In this document: in pieces, positions 27,130 through 36,344 of the stretch
Layout of the letters: the number at the start of each line of letters is the position of its first letter
How positions within the stretch are numbered: the stretch's first letter is position 1
Source: Marinobacter szutsaonensis
GTDB taxonomy: Bacteria; Pseudomonadota; Gammaproteobacteria; Pseudomonadales; Oleiphilaceae
Assembly (NCBI RefSeq): GCF_039523335.1
Contig: NZ_BAAAFC010000002.1
Span: forward strand, 496,001-560,000
DNA: 64,000 nt
Direction of reading: 5' to 3'
Notes under the pieces: generated by a model
What the model was told of the DNA's origin: nothing
Database searches by the model: none
The model's input: only the letters and a program-made list of their open reading frames with translations
Position numbers and translations under genes: made by a program

Positions 27130-28164
27130 TCACCCCGAAACCCGAACCAACTGCTTCCCGAAATTCCGCCCCTTCAACATCCCCTTGAAAGCGTCCACCG
27201 CATTCTCCAGCCCCTCGGCCACAGTCTCACGATACTTCAACTCCCCACTGGCCACCCGGGACGCCAGAATATCGGTAATCTCCTGATGCCTATCCTGCCA
27301 CTCAGTCACCAGGAAAAACCGATGCTCCGGCACCGGATCCAGGGCTTTAAGCACATGGAACGGCGTCTCCACTTCGGTCATGTCTTTCGCATTGTAAGCG
27401 GACACATACCCACAGATCGGCACCCGCGCTCCGGGGTTGAGCAACGGCGCCACCGCGCGGGTCACCGCACCACCCACGTTCTCGAAATAGATATCGATCC
27501 CGTCCGGGCAAGCCGCCTTCAGATCCGCCTCCAGGTTGCCGGCCTTGTAATCGACACAGGCATCAAACCCCAGCTCCTCGACCACAAAACGGCATTTCTC
27601 GGGACCACCGGCCACACCAACCACTCGGCAACCTTCAATTTTGGCCGTCTGGCCAACCACCGTACCCACCGGCCCGGAAGCCGCAGAAACCACCACAGTC
27701 TCTCCCGGCTGGGGCTTGCCCACATACATCAGGCCGCAATACCCCGTGCGCCCCGGCATACCGGCTACACCCAGGTAAGTCTGCAGTGGAACGCCTTCCT
27801 TCTGCTGAATCTTGTAAACCATCGGCGCATCAGCAGGGAAGGTCACATACTCCTGCCAACCGGAATAGCAAGTGACCAGATCACCCACCTTCAGCTTGTC
27901 GGACCGGGACTCGACCACCTGCGCGACACTCTCGCCCACAATCACCTCGTCAATCCCGATCGGGTCCATATACCCCTTGGCATCATTCATCCGGGGCCGC
28001 ATGTAGGGATCCAGCGACAGCCAAAGCACCTTGGCAACCACTTCACCATCCCCCGGTGCCCGAACTGGCCGCTCCTCCATGACCAGATCACCGTCCTGAA
28101 TTTCCCCCGCGGGCCGATTCTTCAACACGATTGCTCGATTCTTGTATTCGCTCACTTGGGACAC
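27130..28164 (-). CDS. NADP-dependent oxidoreductase, MDR family (CurA/leukotriene B4 dehydrogenase-like)
   Basis: 344 residues of the zinc-free medium-chain reductases. The N-terminal domain opens NRAIVLKNRPAGEIQDGDLV and has LSLDPYMRPRMND, the hallmark of the CurA/YncB/PTGR group. The Rossmann part has VVVSAASGPVGTVVGQTAKI, CRVVGVAGGPEKCRFVVEEL (NADP pocket) and DIYFENVGGAVTRAVAPLLN. It should reduce the double bond of alpha,beta-unsaturated carbonyls. The gene stands alone, with repeat clusters at both ends and no obvious functional partner. Confidence 0.92.
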   Translation of the reverse strand: MSQVSEYKNRAIVLKNRPAGEIQDGDLVMEERPVRAPGDGEVVAKVLWLSLDPYMRPRMNDAKGYMDPIGIDEVIVGESVAQVVESRSDKLKVGDLVTCYSGWQEYVTFPADAPMVYKIQQKEGVPLQTYLGVAGMPGRTGYCGLMYVGKPQPGETVVVSAASGPVGTVVGQTAKIEGCRVVGVAGGPEKCRFVVEELGFDACVDYKAGNLEADLKAACPDGIDIYFENVGGAVTRAVAPLLNPGARVPICGYVSAYNAKDMTEVETPFHVLKALDPVPEHRFFLVTEWQDRHQEITDILASRVASGELKYRETVAEGLENAVDAFKGMLKGRNFGKQLVRVSG

Positions 28165-28249
28165 CTGCCTATTTAGGTTGCATTACGAAACCAGATTAGA
28201 GTGCCGGAGAATAGGCGGTGGGTCAATGATCCACAGGGGGCTTAGCTCT

Positions 28250-28411
28250 GGGGTCTGATGAAAACTTTCATCTGACCCCAAGTTCACCTCACCCCAAAGC
28301 TCGCGGTTAAAATCGGGGTCAGAAGAAGGCTTTCTTCAGACCCCAAGCTAGCGGCTAAAGCCGGGGGTCAGCTCACCCCCAGGGGTCTGATGAACTGGTT
28401 CATCTGACCCC
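28250..28411. repeat. REPIN-like palindrome cluster C (3 copies plus a mini-variant)
   Basis: Copies at 28250-28279 (T, minus), 28315-28344 (E, plus) and 28382-28411 (T, minus). The first two start 65 bp apart. Between the last two lies an 18-bp shorter palindrome at 28363-28380 of the form GGGGGT-n-AGCT-n-ACCCCC, which looks like an element reduced to its outer and central bases. The cluster occupies most of the 388-bp gap between the divergent oxidoreductase gene and vgrG, so promoters of both must lie at its edges. Confidence 0.92.
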
Positions 28412-28552
28412 ATCTTCATTTCCATCCCCCAGTTCTGGATTTTCTCCCGAACCGCTGGTACCTTTCCCAACTTCGCGGGCACCCCATCAAGGATCCGATG
28501 GCACCATAACCCGCCGATATAACGGACATACCCATCTTCAAGGACTGAAGAC

Positions 28553-30697
28553 ATGCCCCAGGCAAGCGGACTGCAGTTCACCGCCCGTGTCGGTGACTTC
28601 CCCTCTGATCATTTCGCCGTGGTCGCCTTCGCGCTGACCGAGAGCCTTTCCGAGCTGTTCCAGGGCCGACTGGAACTGGCCAGTACCGACCCCGACGTCT
28701 CTGCCGAAGCCATGCTGGAACAACCCGTCGACCTGGTGGTCTGGCAGGACGGCCAAACCCTGCGCCGATTCACCGGCGTGGTCAACGAATTCGCCCGGGG
28801 CGATACCGGCCATCGCCGCACCCGATACGAGGTGCTGTTCCAGCCTCCGCTCTGGCGCCTCGGCCTGATGCACAACAGCCGCATCTTCCAGGGCCAGGGC
28901 AGTGAGACCATCGTTCGCACCCTGCTGGAAGAACGGGGCATCGTGGAGACCATCTTCGATCTGAAACGAGCCCCGGAAGAGCGGGAATATTGCGTCCAGC
29001 ACCGGGAAAGCGACCTGGCCTTTATCGAGAGACTCGCTGCCGAGGAAGGCTGGCACTACCGCTACCAGCACGGTAGCGTGGATGGAGAAGAGCAGCCGGC
29101 CCTGGTGTTTTCCGATCACCACGGTGATGCCCCGAAACTGGCGCCGGCACCTTACAACGGGCGGGCCGGGGGCAGCACCCGGAAGCCGTGCATCTTCCGC
29201 TTCCGGTACCAGGAACGGATCCGGGCCGCCTCGGTGGCCCTCAAGGACTACACCTTCAAAAATCCCGCCTACGCCCTGATGCACGAGCAGGGCGCGGCCG
29301 ACCTGAACCACCGGGAAGACTACCAGCACTACGACTACCCCGGCCGCTACAAGGCCGATGCCAGTGGTCAGCCCTTCACCCGGGCCCGCCTGGATGCCCT
29401 GAGAAACGATGCGTCCACCGGCCACGGCGAGAGCAACCGGCCGGATTTCACCCCCGGTGCCAGAGTCCCGCTCACTGACCACGACAACGAGGCCTTGAAC
29501 CGGGAGTGGCTGCTCATGGCCGTCACCCACACCGGCAAGCAACCCCAGGCCCTGGAAGAGGAGAGCGGCCAGGAGCCGACCTCCTACCATAACTTCTTCA
29601 ATGTGGTTCCGGCGGATAGAACCTGGCGACCAAGAACTCTGCACAAACCCCTGATGGACGGCCCCCAGATCGCTATCGTCACCGGTCCGGAGGGCGAGGA
29701 AATCCACTGCGACGAACACGGCCGGGTGAAGGTCCGGTTTCCGTGGGATCGGCGCCTGCGGCCAAGCGAGGTAGAGAGCGGGAAGAACGACGAACACAGC
29801 AGTGCCTGGCTCCGAGTCAGTCAAGGCTGGGCCGGCGGCCAATACGGCTTCATGGCGCTACCCCGCATCGGCCACGAAGTCATCGTCAGCTTTCTGGACG
29901 GCGATCCGGATCAGCCCATCATCACCGGCCGCACCTACCACGCCACCAATCAGCCACCGTACGAACTACCGGCGCACAAAACCCGCACCACCCTGAAAAC
30001 CAAGACTCACAAGGGCGAGGGCAGCAACGAGCTGCGCTTCGAAGACGAGGCCGGAGAAGAACAGATCTACCTCCACGCCCAGAAAGACCTCGACCTGGTC
30101 ACCGAGCACAACCGCACCGAGGTAATCCGGAACGACAGTCACCGAACCGTGGAGGGGCAGATCTACAGCCATGTGAAGGGCACGGAGCACTGCACGACCA
30201 ATGGGGAAAAAAGGGTGTCTATAGGGGCCGACTGCAGCCAGACCATAACCGGCACGTTCCACCAGAAAACCGGCCAGGTCATGGCCTCCGAGGCCGGTAC
30301 CGAAGTTCACCACAAGTCTGGCGCCAAGGTCGTCATCGATGCAGGAGCAGAACTCACCATTGCCGGCGGCGGTAGCTTCATTAAGCTGGACGCCAGTGGC
30401 GTCACTCTCAGTGGGCCGGGAATAAAGATCAATTCCGGAGGCGCGCCAGGAAGGGGTTCCGGCCAGTATGCGAGCCTCCCGGAGCTGCCTCAGCTGCTTG
30501 AGGGTATTCCTGAGGAATCGGTCAGTTCCGCAGAACTGGCGACCGTGGATCAGCGCCAGACGGCCGGCCCGGATAACGTCGTCCATGACGGATATACAAC
30601 GCCGGAAGGGATGTTGATCGTGGACATTATCGGTGGCCAATCGACACCGGAAGAAGTAACCGTTGAAACCATTTCGGATAAGGGGTCAAAGGAATGA
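28553..30697 (+). CDS. vgrG: Type VI secretion tip protein VgrG (TssI)
   Basis: 714 residues. The gp27-like hub covers roughly 1-370 (LFQGRLELASTDPDVSAEAM, YEVLFQPPLWRLGLMHNSRIF, ESDLAFIERLAAEEGWHYRY). The gp5-like OB fold starts at IAIVTGPEGEEIHCDEHGRV and continues KVRFPWDRR. The needle region carries WLRVSQGWAGGQYGFMALPR, GDPDQPIITGRTYHATNQPP and the end GGSFIKLDASGVTLSGPGIK. A tail of about 70 residues follows, perhaps an adaptor for cargo. It starts an orphan island: no tss structural gene is in the window, so the secretion machine must be elsewhere. The stop overlaps the next start (ATGA 30694-30697). Confidence 0.95.
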   Translation: MPQASGLQFTARVGDFPSDHFAVVAFALTESLSELFQGRLELASTDPDVSAEAMLEQPVDLVVWQDGQTLRRFTGVVNEFARGDTGHRRTRYEVLFQPPLWRLGLMHNSRIFQGQGSETIVRTLLEERGIVETIFDLKRAPEEREYCVQHRESDLAFIERLAAEEGWHYRYQHGSVDGEEQPALVFSDHHGDAPKLAPAPYNGRAGGSTRKPCIFRFRYQERIRAASVALKDYTFKNPAYALMHEQGAADLNHREDYQHYDYPGRYKADASGQPFTRARLDALRNDASTGHGESNRPDFTPGARVPLTDHDNEALNREWLLMAVTHTGKQPQALEEESGQEPTSYHNFFNVVPADRTWRPRTLHKPLMDGPQIAIVTGPEGEEIHCDEHGRVKVRFPWDRRLRPSEVESGKNDEHSSAWLRVSQGWAGGQYGFMALPRIGHEVIVSFLDGDPDQPIITGRTYHATNQPPYELPAHKTRTTLKTKTHKGEGSNELRFEDEAGEEQIYLHAQKDLDLVTEHNRTEVIRNDSHRTVEGQIYSHVKGTEHCTTNGEKRVSIGADCSQTITGTFHQKTGQVMASEAGTEVHHKSGAKVVIDAGAELTIAGGGSFIKLDASGVTLSGPGIKINSGGAPGRGSGQYASLPELPQLLEGIPEESVSSAELATVDQRQTAGPDNVVHDGYTTPEGMLIVDIIGGQSTPEEVTVETISDKGSKE

Positions 30698-33600
30698 CCG
30701 ATCTTGCGAATTTCACCGATGAGAGCCTGGACCAGTCCCTGCGCCGGCGTGCTCAGTATGATGACAACGAACCAGGCAACCTGGTTCTGAAGGTCCCCAC
30801 CCAGGCCGGAGGCCATCTGACCCTTCCGCTGGTGGAGCGTGCCCGTTCCAACATTGAGCAGGAGGAGTATCAGGAAAACACGCTCCTGAGAATCAAACCC
30901 CTGGCCGAAATCCAGAGCAACCTGCCGGTGAAATCCGGCGGCCTGACCTTCCATACCGGACGAAGCGTGGCTCTCCTGAGACCCGGCTACCTCTATGTCT
31001 TTCGGGGCAACACCCTGTGGCGGGAACTCGAGATCAATGCCGAAGGCATGATGAGCGACGTTGATGTGCAGTCGGCGCGCTCCGAATGGGAGGAAGCGCC
31101 CTCCGAGAGCTTCCGCGCCCGGCCTTCAGTGGGTGAATGGCAGCACGATATCCTGGTCCCGGCCATGTTGCAGGGGCAGACCGTAATCCAGGACATTCGT
31201 GTCGCCTACAGCGAAGTGCAGTGGGATTGGCACTACGTTCGTCGGCTGGAGCAGGACGCGAAAGCGCTGAGGATCAGGACAACCAGAATCGATCATGCCT
31301 GGCCTGCGGCCCTTGTTGATGACATCAACTTTGCAAGCGGCTACCCCGCATCGCCCATTCAGCAGGTGGATGGCCTTCGGGCACGGGATCTTGGCATTGA
31401 GTTGATGTTGGAGAATCCCAGTGATTTTACGGAGGGGTTTGAGGGGCCTGGTGAGGGTGAGCTGTGCGTGAAACTCGCGGATCGGATAAAGCAAGGCGAG
31501 GAGGCAGCCGGCGCCGCGATTGATCTCGAATTGAGGTGTGACCCCGGAGAGGATCTCATTGCTGAACTTCGCGAACAAAAAGGCCTCGTTGGCATAGCTC
31601 TTCCAGACCCTCTTTTCCAACTTCGCCACTCTCTAGCGCAGCTACACCTTGGGCTGCATTACCTGGATGCCGTGGATATTTCGATCCAGAGCAATCCGAT
31701 CGTTCATTCCGCGATGCTGATTCGCCAGGCTATCTTCGATCCGAAGCCGGATGGCAGTCCCTCCAATTTGTCCCGTTATACAGATGCCATCGACCTAGAA
31801 AGACTGGATGAGGTGCTAGATACCGAGGAAAAAGAACATGCCATTCGCGTGATAGATGAGCATGTTGCACGGGCCCGTAAATTGCTGACCGAGCCATCGT
31901 TAGCTGCCGCCCTGGAGGACTACCGGCAATGCCGTGACCACGCCATCTGCGAAGCGTATTTGCTTGCGACCGATCTCATGAATGTACTTCAACAGGTCCC
32001 AGGGATTGTAAAAGCCCAAGGCAAGTCCTGTGACGAGGGTATATACGCCACCCTGAAAGAGTGGGTAACTGATGAACAATTCCTTGAGGCTTGGGCACCT
32101 CCGGAGAGAGCTGATGCGGGGGATGAGTCCGAGTCCGGAAAAACGTCGCCGTACCCGACGCTTGCAGAATTAGCGCAGAGTCAGTCCGAAATCGATGAGG
32201 CCTTGCTGGATCGGCTAAATCTGCAATCCCTTGTGTATCTCGAAAAGCAGATTAGCGAGAGGGATTCGGGAGACAGCACACTGAAAGATATTTCCAATGC
32301 CGGCAAAGTCGGTGGGCTTATTTCTGGCTCACTAAGCGAATGGAGTGCCGCTGTTCTGACGGTGTCCAGGCGCCTGATCGAACAGGGTGCCGTTGAGCAG
32401 ATTGAACTACAGCGCGTAATGCAGGCGGCGGCATCCAACATGGTGCTTGCAGATCCGGATCTTGCCGGTATCCGGGTTATGGACAGGGCCCGTGCTGTCA
32501 GCGAGGGCACAATCCTTGGAGTGCAGGGTAACGGGCTGAATCGCGGGCTGACGGAGTTTGATCGCACAGAGGGGGTGCTGACTCGTAAGAACGATTATCT
32601 ATACGCAGACCTGTTTGATGAGTCCGGGCAGGTGATCGCTTCCACCAGCCCCGCACGTGCATCGAGTGAATTTGAGGAAGCGATCAACAAAGTGGCTGCC
32701 GGTACTATGGTTTTCTACGTTGCTGAGGGCCATGAAGAAGCGAAAAAGCTGAGTTTGGTGAAAGTGGATTTTGCAAAGCGAGTGGGTCGAGTGGTTGATG
32801 GTCCCGTCGTTTCTCGTGGGTTGGTGGCTTTGGCGGCGTTTAATTTGTTTTTGGAGACGAGAAACGCTGTGAGTGTGCTGCGTAGCGAGGAGGGAAACCT
32901 TTTACTGGCTACAGGCAAGGCCACAGGTGCTTTTGTCGATCTCACGGCTGCATTTTTGAAATTGAAAGCCACTTTGGGACAAATGTCCGGCCATAAAACT
33001 CCAAGCTATAGGTTTGCGACACGCCCTCTGTTCGACATGAAGGACTGGTTTTTTATTGGGCGACGTTTAGAAAAACTCAGAGTTTCTACTTTGGTTCGGA
33101 CTGTGGGCCTTGCAAGTTTTATCGCAGGAGGTATCGGAGTCGGCCTGAGTTATTGGGATATGCGAATAAGCCTTTCTCAAAAGGACTTCGATGCTGCGGC
33201 CGGTCACGGAATCGCCATGACTGGAGGCTTTGTGTTCTTGGCTTCTCCGCTCCTGACGAATTTGCTCGCAATTCCTGGTTGGGGTTGGGCTTTGTTTGGA
33301 ATGGCCGCTGTACTGGGTGGAACTTTGTATGCAAGCCAGGTTTCCGATGATTCATTCGAACAGTTATTAAAACAAGGACCTCTTGGGCGCTATCCAGATG
33401 GTTCGAAGATTCGGAATGAAGATAGAGCCTACTACGGTCAGCTGCTTTCTTTGTTATCACCCATAAATGTCTCTGTCGAGAGATATGGGGATGCTCAGCG
33501 CGATCCCTCCCTTCTAAACGCGAGTTATCCACCAACGGATGAGGATTACATCGTAACGTTGGAGTTTCCGTTAGTTAGCCGCATGAGGCTGTTCGGTGGT

Positions 33601-34050
33601 AGTGGTGAGAGTGTTCCTGCCAAACCATTTCAGCTTGTCGTGCAAGAGGTGGCGTACCGGTCTTCGACAATCAGTGTTCCGGCGGCCGGATCAGCTATGC
33701 CTGTTTCAAGTACGCACATGTTAAAGGCGACACCTTTGAAAAAAGTCGTGGCCAGGCAGTCCTTGCCTCATAAGTCGGCCGTCCGTTTCCTTGTTAAACG
33801 GCAGGTTCAGGATAGTGAATATCAAGGGTTTCTCTATCAGGAATCTGTTACCACGCGGATCAGGGTTGGTTTTCAGGCCACTCTGGATACTGATCTGGGG
33901 CCTTTAGTATTTCCTACCCCCATCTATGAGAATTTCGAACCTTTTGATGTTAATAAACACCTGAATCCGCCCTCCAAGAGGCGAACCATGTTAGATCCCT
34001 ATGCCCAGCCAAAGTCCCCATATTGGTATTTCACTGAGGTCAGTGTATGA
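30694..34050 (+). CDS. MIX/VasX-like type VI secretion effector, putative pore-forming toxin
   Basis: 1118 residues. At about 93-105 it carries LLRPGYLYVFRGNTLWREL, which fits the MIX core hRxGhhYhh that marks type VI effectors of the VasX/BTH_I2691 kind. The first 250 residues are soluble. The C-terminal part has hydrophobic segments near 708-725, 800-820, 838-860 and 864-885, as in colicin-like toxins that insert into membranes. No nuclease, lipase or peptidase motif was found. It overlaps vgrG upstream and the next gene downstream by 4 bp each. From about 32.7 kb the DNA looks more AT-rich and less regular in codon use than the vgrG part, which hints at exchange of the toxin end. The pore-forming role is inferred. 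Confidence 0.8.
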   Translation: MTDLANFTDESLDQSLRRRAQYDDNEPGNLVLKVPTQAGGHLTLPLVERARSNIEQEEYQENTLLRIKPLAEIQSNLPVKSGGLTFHTGRSVALLRPGYLYVFRGNTLWRELEINAEGMMSDVDVQSARSEWEEAPSESFRARPSVGEWQHDILVPAMLQGQTVIQDIRVAYSEVQWDWHYVRRLEQDAKALRIRTTRIDHAWPAALVDDINFASGYPASPIQQVDGLRARDLGIELMLENPSDFTEGFEGPGEGELCVKLADRIKQGEEAAGAAIDLELRCDPGEDLIAELREQKGLVGIALPDPLFQLRHSLAQLHLGLHYLDAVDISIQSNPIVHSAMLIRQAIFDPKPDGSPSNLSRYTDAIDLERLDEVLDTEEKEHAIRVIDEHVARARKLLTEPSLAAALEDYRQCRDHAICEAYLLATDLMNVLQQVPGIVKAQGKSCDEGIYATLKEWVTDEQFLEAWAPPERADAGDESESGKTSPYPTLAELAQSQSEIDEALLDRLNLQSLVYLEKQISERDSGDSTLKDISNAGKVGGLISGSLSEWSAAVLTVSRRLIEQGAVEQIELQRVMQAAASNMVLADPDLAGIRVMDRARAVSEGTILGVQGNGLNRGLTEFDRTEGVLTRKNDYLYADLFDESGQVIASTSPARASSEFEEAINKVAAGTMVFYVAEGHEEAKKLSLVKVDFAKRVGRVVDGPVVSRGLVALAAFNLFLETRNAVSVLRSEEGNLLLATGKATGAFVDLTAAFLKLKATLGQMSGHKTPSYRFATRPLFDMKDWFFIGRRLEKLRVSTLVRTVGLASFIAGGIGVGLSYWDMRISLSQKDFDAAAGHGIAMTGGFVFLASPLLTNLLAIPGWGWALFGMAAVLGGTLYASQVSDDSFEQLLKQGPLGRYPDGSKIRNEDRAYYGQLLSLLSPINVSVERYGDAQRDPSLLNASYPPTDEDYIVTLEFPLVSRMRLFGGSGESVPAKPFQLVVQEVAYRSSTISVPAAGSAMPVSSTHMLKATPLKKVVARQSLPHKSAVRFLVKRQVQDSEYQGFLYQESVTTRIRVGFQATLDTDLGPLVFPTPIYENFEPFDVNKHLNPPSKRRTMLDPYAQPKSPYWYFTEVSV

Positions 34051-35117
34051 GTCAATCTGAAAGCCCTTTATTCGCCGCGACGGCCTTTCGGGCAGATTCG
34101 ATTTCCCCGTTGCCTGAGAGTCCTCGGAAACGTGAGCGTGTAGGTGATGAGTTACAACCTGTTGGGTGTTATGGAAATGCTGATCCTTATTGTGGAGTCA
34201 TTCAGGATGCCGAAGCGCTTCAAAACCATGAAATCGATGATCCTGACTTTAAAGATGATGATTGGTGGTGGGATCACCAGCGAATTCGATTTTTAAATGG
34301 AAAGCTGGGATTTAAGTTTCTGGTTCTGGCAATCCCATTCGCTTGGATAATGACCCTTGTTGTCGGTGGGCTGGCGTTGGCAGTTTGGAGTGTTGTCAGG
34401 CTGACAGAGTTTTATGCATTCCCTGCTTCGCTGTATCTGATCCTCTTGGCAATCCTGGTTCCTGGCTGGTTGATATTTTCATTATGGATAGTACGTCCCA
34501 CGACGAATTGGATTATGAGCAAAGGCATTGCTGCCTTGATTAGACCGTTCGAGAAAGTTCTTAACAAGAAACTTGATGAAACTTTGGAGGATGGTTGTAG
34601 TGAGTTCAACAGAACTAATGGCAAGGTACGCTTTGCACTTGGACGTGGACGGTTCTTTGAGGCACCGTTCGTGGAATTTGACGCTTATGTGGAACGAATC
34701 GTTCAGCAGGGCGGCATTTTCTACCGGCTGATGCTGGTTCATCGATACACGCAAAGAATCTTCAATAAAACTTCGATAAGCAGCATTGAAGCCGAAAAAA
34801 GCGAGGTTCTCGCCCTCTGGGACATGCTCCAACGCTATATGGACATAACCCAGCCCCTGCCGGATGTGCCTCGCCTGGAACCATTCCGTCATCTGGATCC
34901 AGTGACGCGGGAGCACGATGAAAAGAGCGGGCGAGATCCGCGCTATTGGAGGGATCTCGATATTGAGGCCTGGAAGCTTGGGGGAGGGGTGGAGCTGTTG
35001 AATCGGTTACGCAGCTATCCCTGGGGAAGCCGGGTTTGCAAGCTGACGCCGCAGCTGGGAAAGGTTTCGTTGGAGGAGTATCGGGGGATGCGGCCGGAGG
35101 GGGCTTGGCCGATTTGA
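34047..35117 (+). CDS. Putative immunity or accessory membrane protein of the type VI effector
   Basis: 356 residues with no recognised domain. Two adjacent membrane helices lie at about 90-117 (FLVLAIPFAWIMTLVVGGLA onward) and 128-150 (LYLILLAILVPGWLIFSLWI). A large cytoplasmic C-terminal part follows (FALGRGRFFEAPFVEFDAYV, DPRYWRDLDIEAWKLGGGVE). It starts inside the effector stop codon (ATGA), the arrangement expected of a cognate immunity gene, and an inner-membrane location suits protection from a pore former. It could instead be a chaperone. Its AT-rich composition matches the toxin end of the preceding gene, so the two probably travel together. Confidence 0.7.
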   Translation: MSQSESPLFAATAFRADSISPLPESPRKRERVGDELQPVGCYGNADPYCGVIQDAEALQNHEIDDPDFKDDDWWWDHQRIRFLNGKLGFKFLVLAIPFAWIMTLVVGGLALAVWSVVRLTEFYAFPASLYLILLAILVPGWLIFSLWIVRPTTNWIMSKGIAALIRPFEKVLNKKLDETLEDGCSEFNRTNGKVRFALGRGRFFEAPFVEFDAYVERIVQQGGIFYRLMLVHRYTQRIFNKTSISSIEAEKSEVLALWDMLQRYMDITQPLPDVPRLEPFRHLDPVTREHDEKSGRDPRYWRDLDIEAWKLGGGVELLNRLRSYPWGSRVCKLTPQLGKVSLEEYRGMRPEGAWPI

Positions 35118-35140
35118 TACGTGTGGGGACTGTTTGAAAA

Positions 35141-35270
35141 GGGGTCAGAAGAAGGCTTTCTTCAGACCCCGGGGGTTGAAGGCTTTGTTTTGGGGAGTGT
35201 GGCTGGTTTGAAAATGGGGTCAGAAGAAGGATTTCAAGATGGGGTCAGAAGAAGGTTTTCTTCAGACCCC
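35141..35270. repeat. REPIN-like palindrome cluster D (2 full copies and a half copy)
   Basis: Full copies at 35141-35170 and 35241-35270, both subtype E in plus orientation. A left half copy at about 35216-35235 reads GGGGTCAGAAGAAGGATTTC and breaks off just before the second full copy, also preceded by TGAAAAT. It marks the right end of the vgrG island, as cluster C marks the left end. Confidence 0.92.
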
Positions 35271-35289
35271 GGGGGTGGAGTCATCAAAG

Positions 35290-35314
35290 TGCAACGGGTG
35301 TTGCAAAATGCAAC
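35290..35314. promoter_or_regulatory. Triple TGCAAC half-site, candidate antitoxin operator
   Basis: TGCAAC (35290-35295), GTTGCA (35300-35305) and TGCAAC (35309-35314) alternate in orientation at near-regular spacing, 46 bp upstream of the ParD-like start. Such arrays of short inverted half-sites are typical of self-repressing antitoxins. Inferred from position and symmetry. Confidence 0.5.
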
Positions 35315-35359
35315 GTGCGTGGTAGTCTGGTCAATATATGCACAGCACGGGAGTCCACT

Positions 35360-35773
35360 ATGACCACCGCCGTTCGTCTTGATGACAGTCTGGTTCGCCA
35401 TGCCGCTGCTGAGGGGCAGGTTCATCGGCGTTCTACGCCGAAGCAGATTGAGTACTGGGCCGAGATTGGTCGCGCAGTTGCCGGGGAGGTGAGTGCGGAG
35501 GATCTGATTGCCATTTTGCAGGGTATCCGGAAGGTGTCGGTTGAGCCGGTGATAGCGGAACCGGTGCGCAGTGATGAACTGTGGGCCGAGGTGGATCAGG
35601 CGCGGGAGAGCGGCGAGCTTGGTCGGTCTATTGCCCGTGGGCGCACGGTCTACCAGTCTTCTCCGGAAAAGCCGGGTTACCTGGAAGCCATCCATCCGGA
35701 CGGGACCCGGGAAGTTGGCCAGTTCCGCAATGGACGTTTTGAAGCGCTGAGTGACCGTGACGACGCAGCCTGA
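35360..35773 (+). CDS. ParD-like antitoxin
   Basis: 137 residues. The N-terminal part TTAVRLDDSLVRHAAAEGQV followed by HRRSTPKQIEYWAEIGRA matches the ParD-like/TA_system antitoxin pattern, with a short DNA-binding strand and helices. The C-terminal half (about 85-137, with GRSIARGRTVYQSSPEKPGY and HPDGTREVGQFRNGRF) would bind the toxin. The start at ATG 35360 has GGAG 6 nt upstream. It overlaps the zeta-like gene by 23 bp, as expected of a coupled pair. Three TGCAAC half-sites just upstream may be its operator. Confidence 0.75.
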   Translation: MTTAVRLDDSLVRHAAAEGQVHRRSTPKQIEYWAEIGRAVAGEVSAEDLIAILQGIRKVSVEPVIAEPVRSDELWAEVDQARESGELGRSIARGRTVYQSSPEKPGYLEAIHPDGTREVGQFRNGRFEALSDRDDAA

Positions 35774-36335
35774 GCTCTGGTTGCTGGTGGGTGGCAACGG
35801 CGCCGGCAAATCGACTTTCTACGAGCGGTTTCTGGCCCGTCGCAACATACCGTTCGTCAACGCTGACAAGATCGCCCGTACCCTGTGGCCGGACTACCCC
35901 GAAAAGCACAGTTACGAAGCGGCGCTGATTGCCGAAAAGGAGCGGCTCCGGCTGTTGGAAGAGCGCCAGAGCTTCTGTTTTGAAACGGTGTTTTCTCACC
36001 CGTCCAAAGTGGATTTCGTCGGCGCTGCCAAGGCTGCGGGCTTCCGCATCCGTCTGTTTTATTTCCATCTGGACCAGGTCAACCTCAACAAGGCGCGTGT
36101 TGCCTCCCGGGTACAAACCGGCGGCCATAACGTGCCCGAGACCAAGATAGAGCGTCGGATCCCCCGAACCCTGGCCAATCTTCGCCAGTGCATCGGGCTG
36201 GCGGATGAGCTGCACCTGGTGGACAACTCCAGCCTGGATCAACCGTTTGTGCGTGTCGCGGCCTGGGAGAACGGGGCATGGCAGATCTATAAAGACGAGC
36301 TGCCAACGTGGGCCAGGGGCCTGATCGATTCCTGA
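35751..36335 (+). CDS. Zeta-toxin-like P-loop kinase
   Basis: 194 residues from GTG 35751 (a GTG at 35757 is also possible). Walker A is LWLLVGGNGAGKSTFYERFL (about 9-28). NADKIARTLWPDYPEKHSYE, FCFETVFSHPSKVDFVGAAK and YFHLDQVNLNKARVASRVQT follow, with RIPRTLANLRQCIGLADE near the end. This is the compact zeta-like family found beside ParD-like proteins. Classical zeta toxins phosphorylate UDP-N-acetylglucosamine and block wall synthesis; whether this short form does the same is unknown. The pair is best read as a toxin-antitoxin module. Confidence 0.78.
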   Translation: MTVTTQPELWLLVGGNGAGKSTFYERFLARRNIPFVNADKIARTLWPDYPEKHSYEAALIAEKERLRLLEERQSFCFETVFSHPSKVDFVGAAKAAGFRIRLFYFHLDQVNLNKARVASRVQTGGHNVPETKIERRIPRTLANLRQCIGLADELHLVDNSSLDQPFVRVAAWENGAWQIYKDELPTWARGLIDS

Positions 36336-36344
36336 GAGCGAAGA

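Noticed and set aside
35121..35363. 80-codon frame across repeat cluster D, with similar frames at 20494-20703, 43294-43515 and 43723-43965
   Set aside because: They are built almost entirely from the palindromes and their flanks, and have no ribosome site or conserved protein character.
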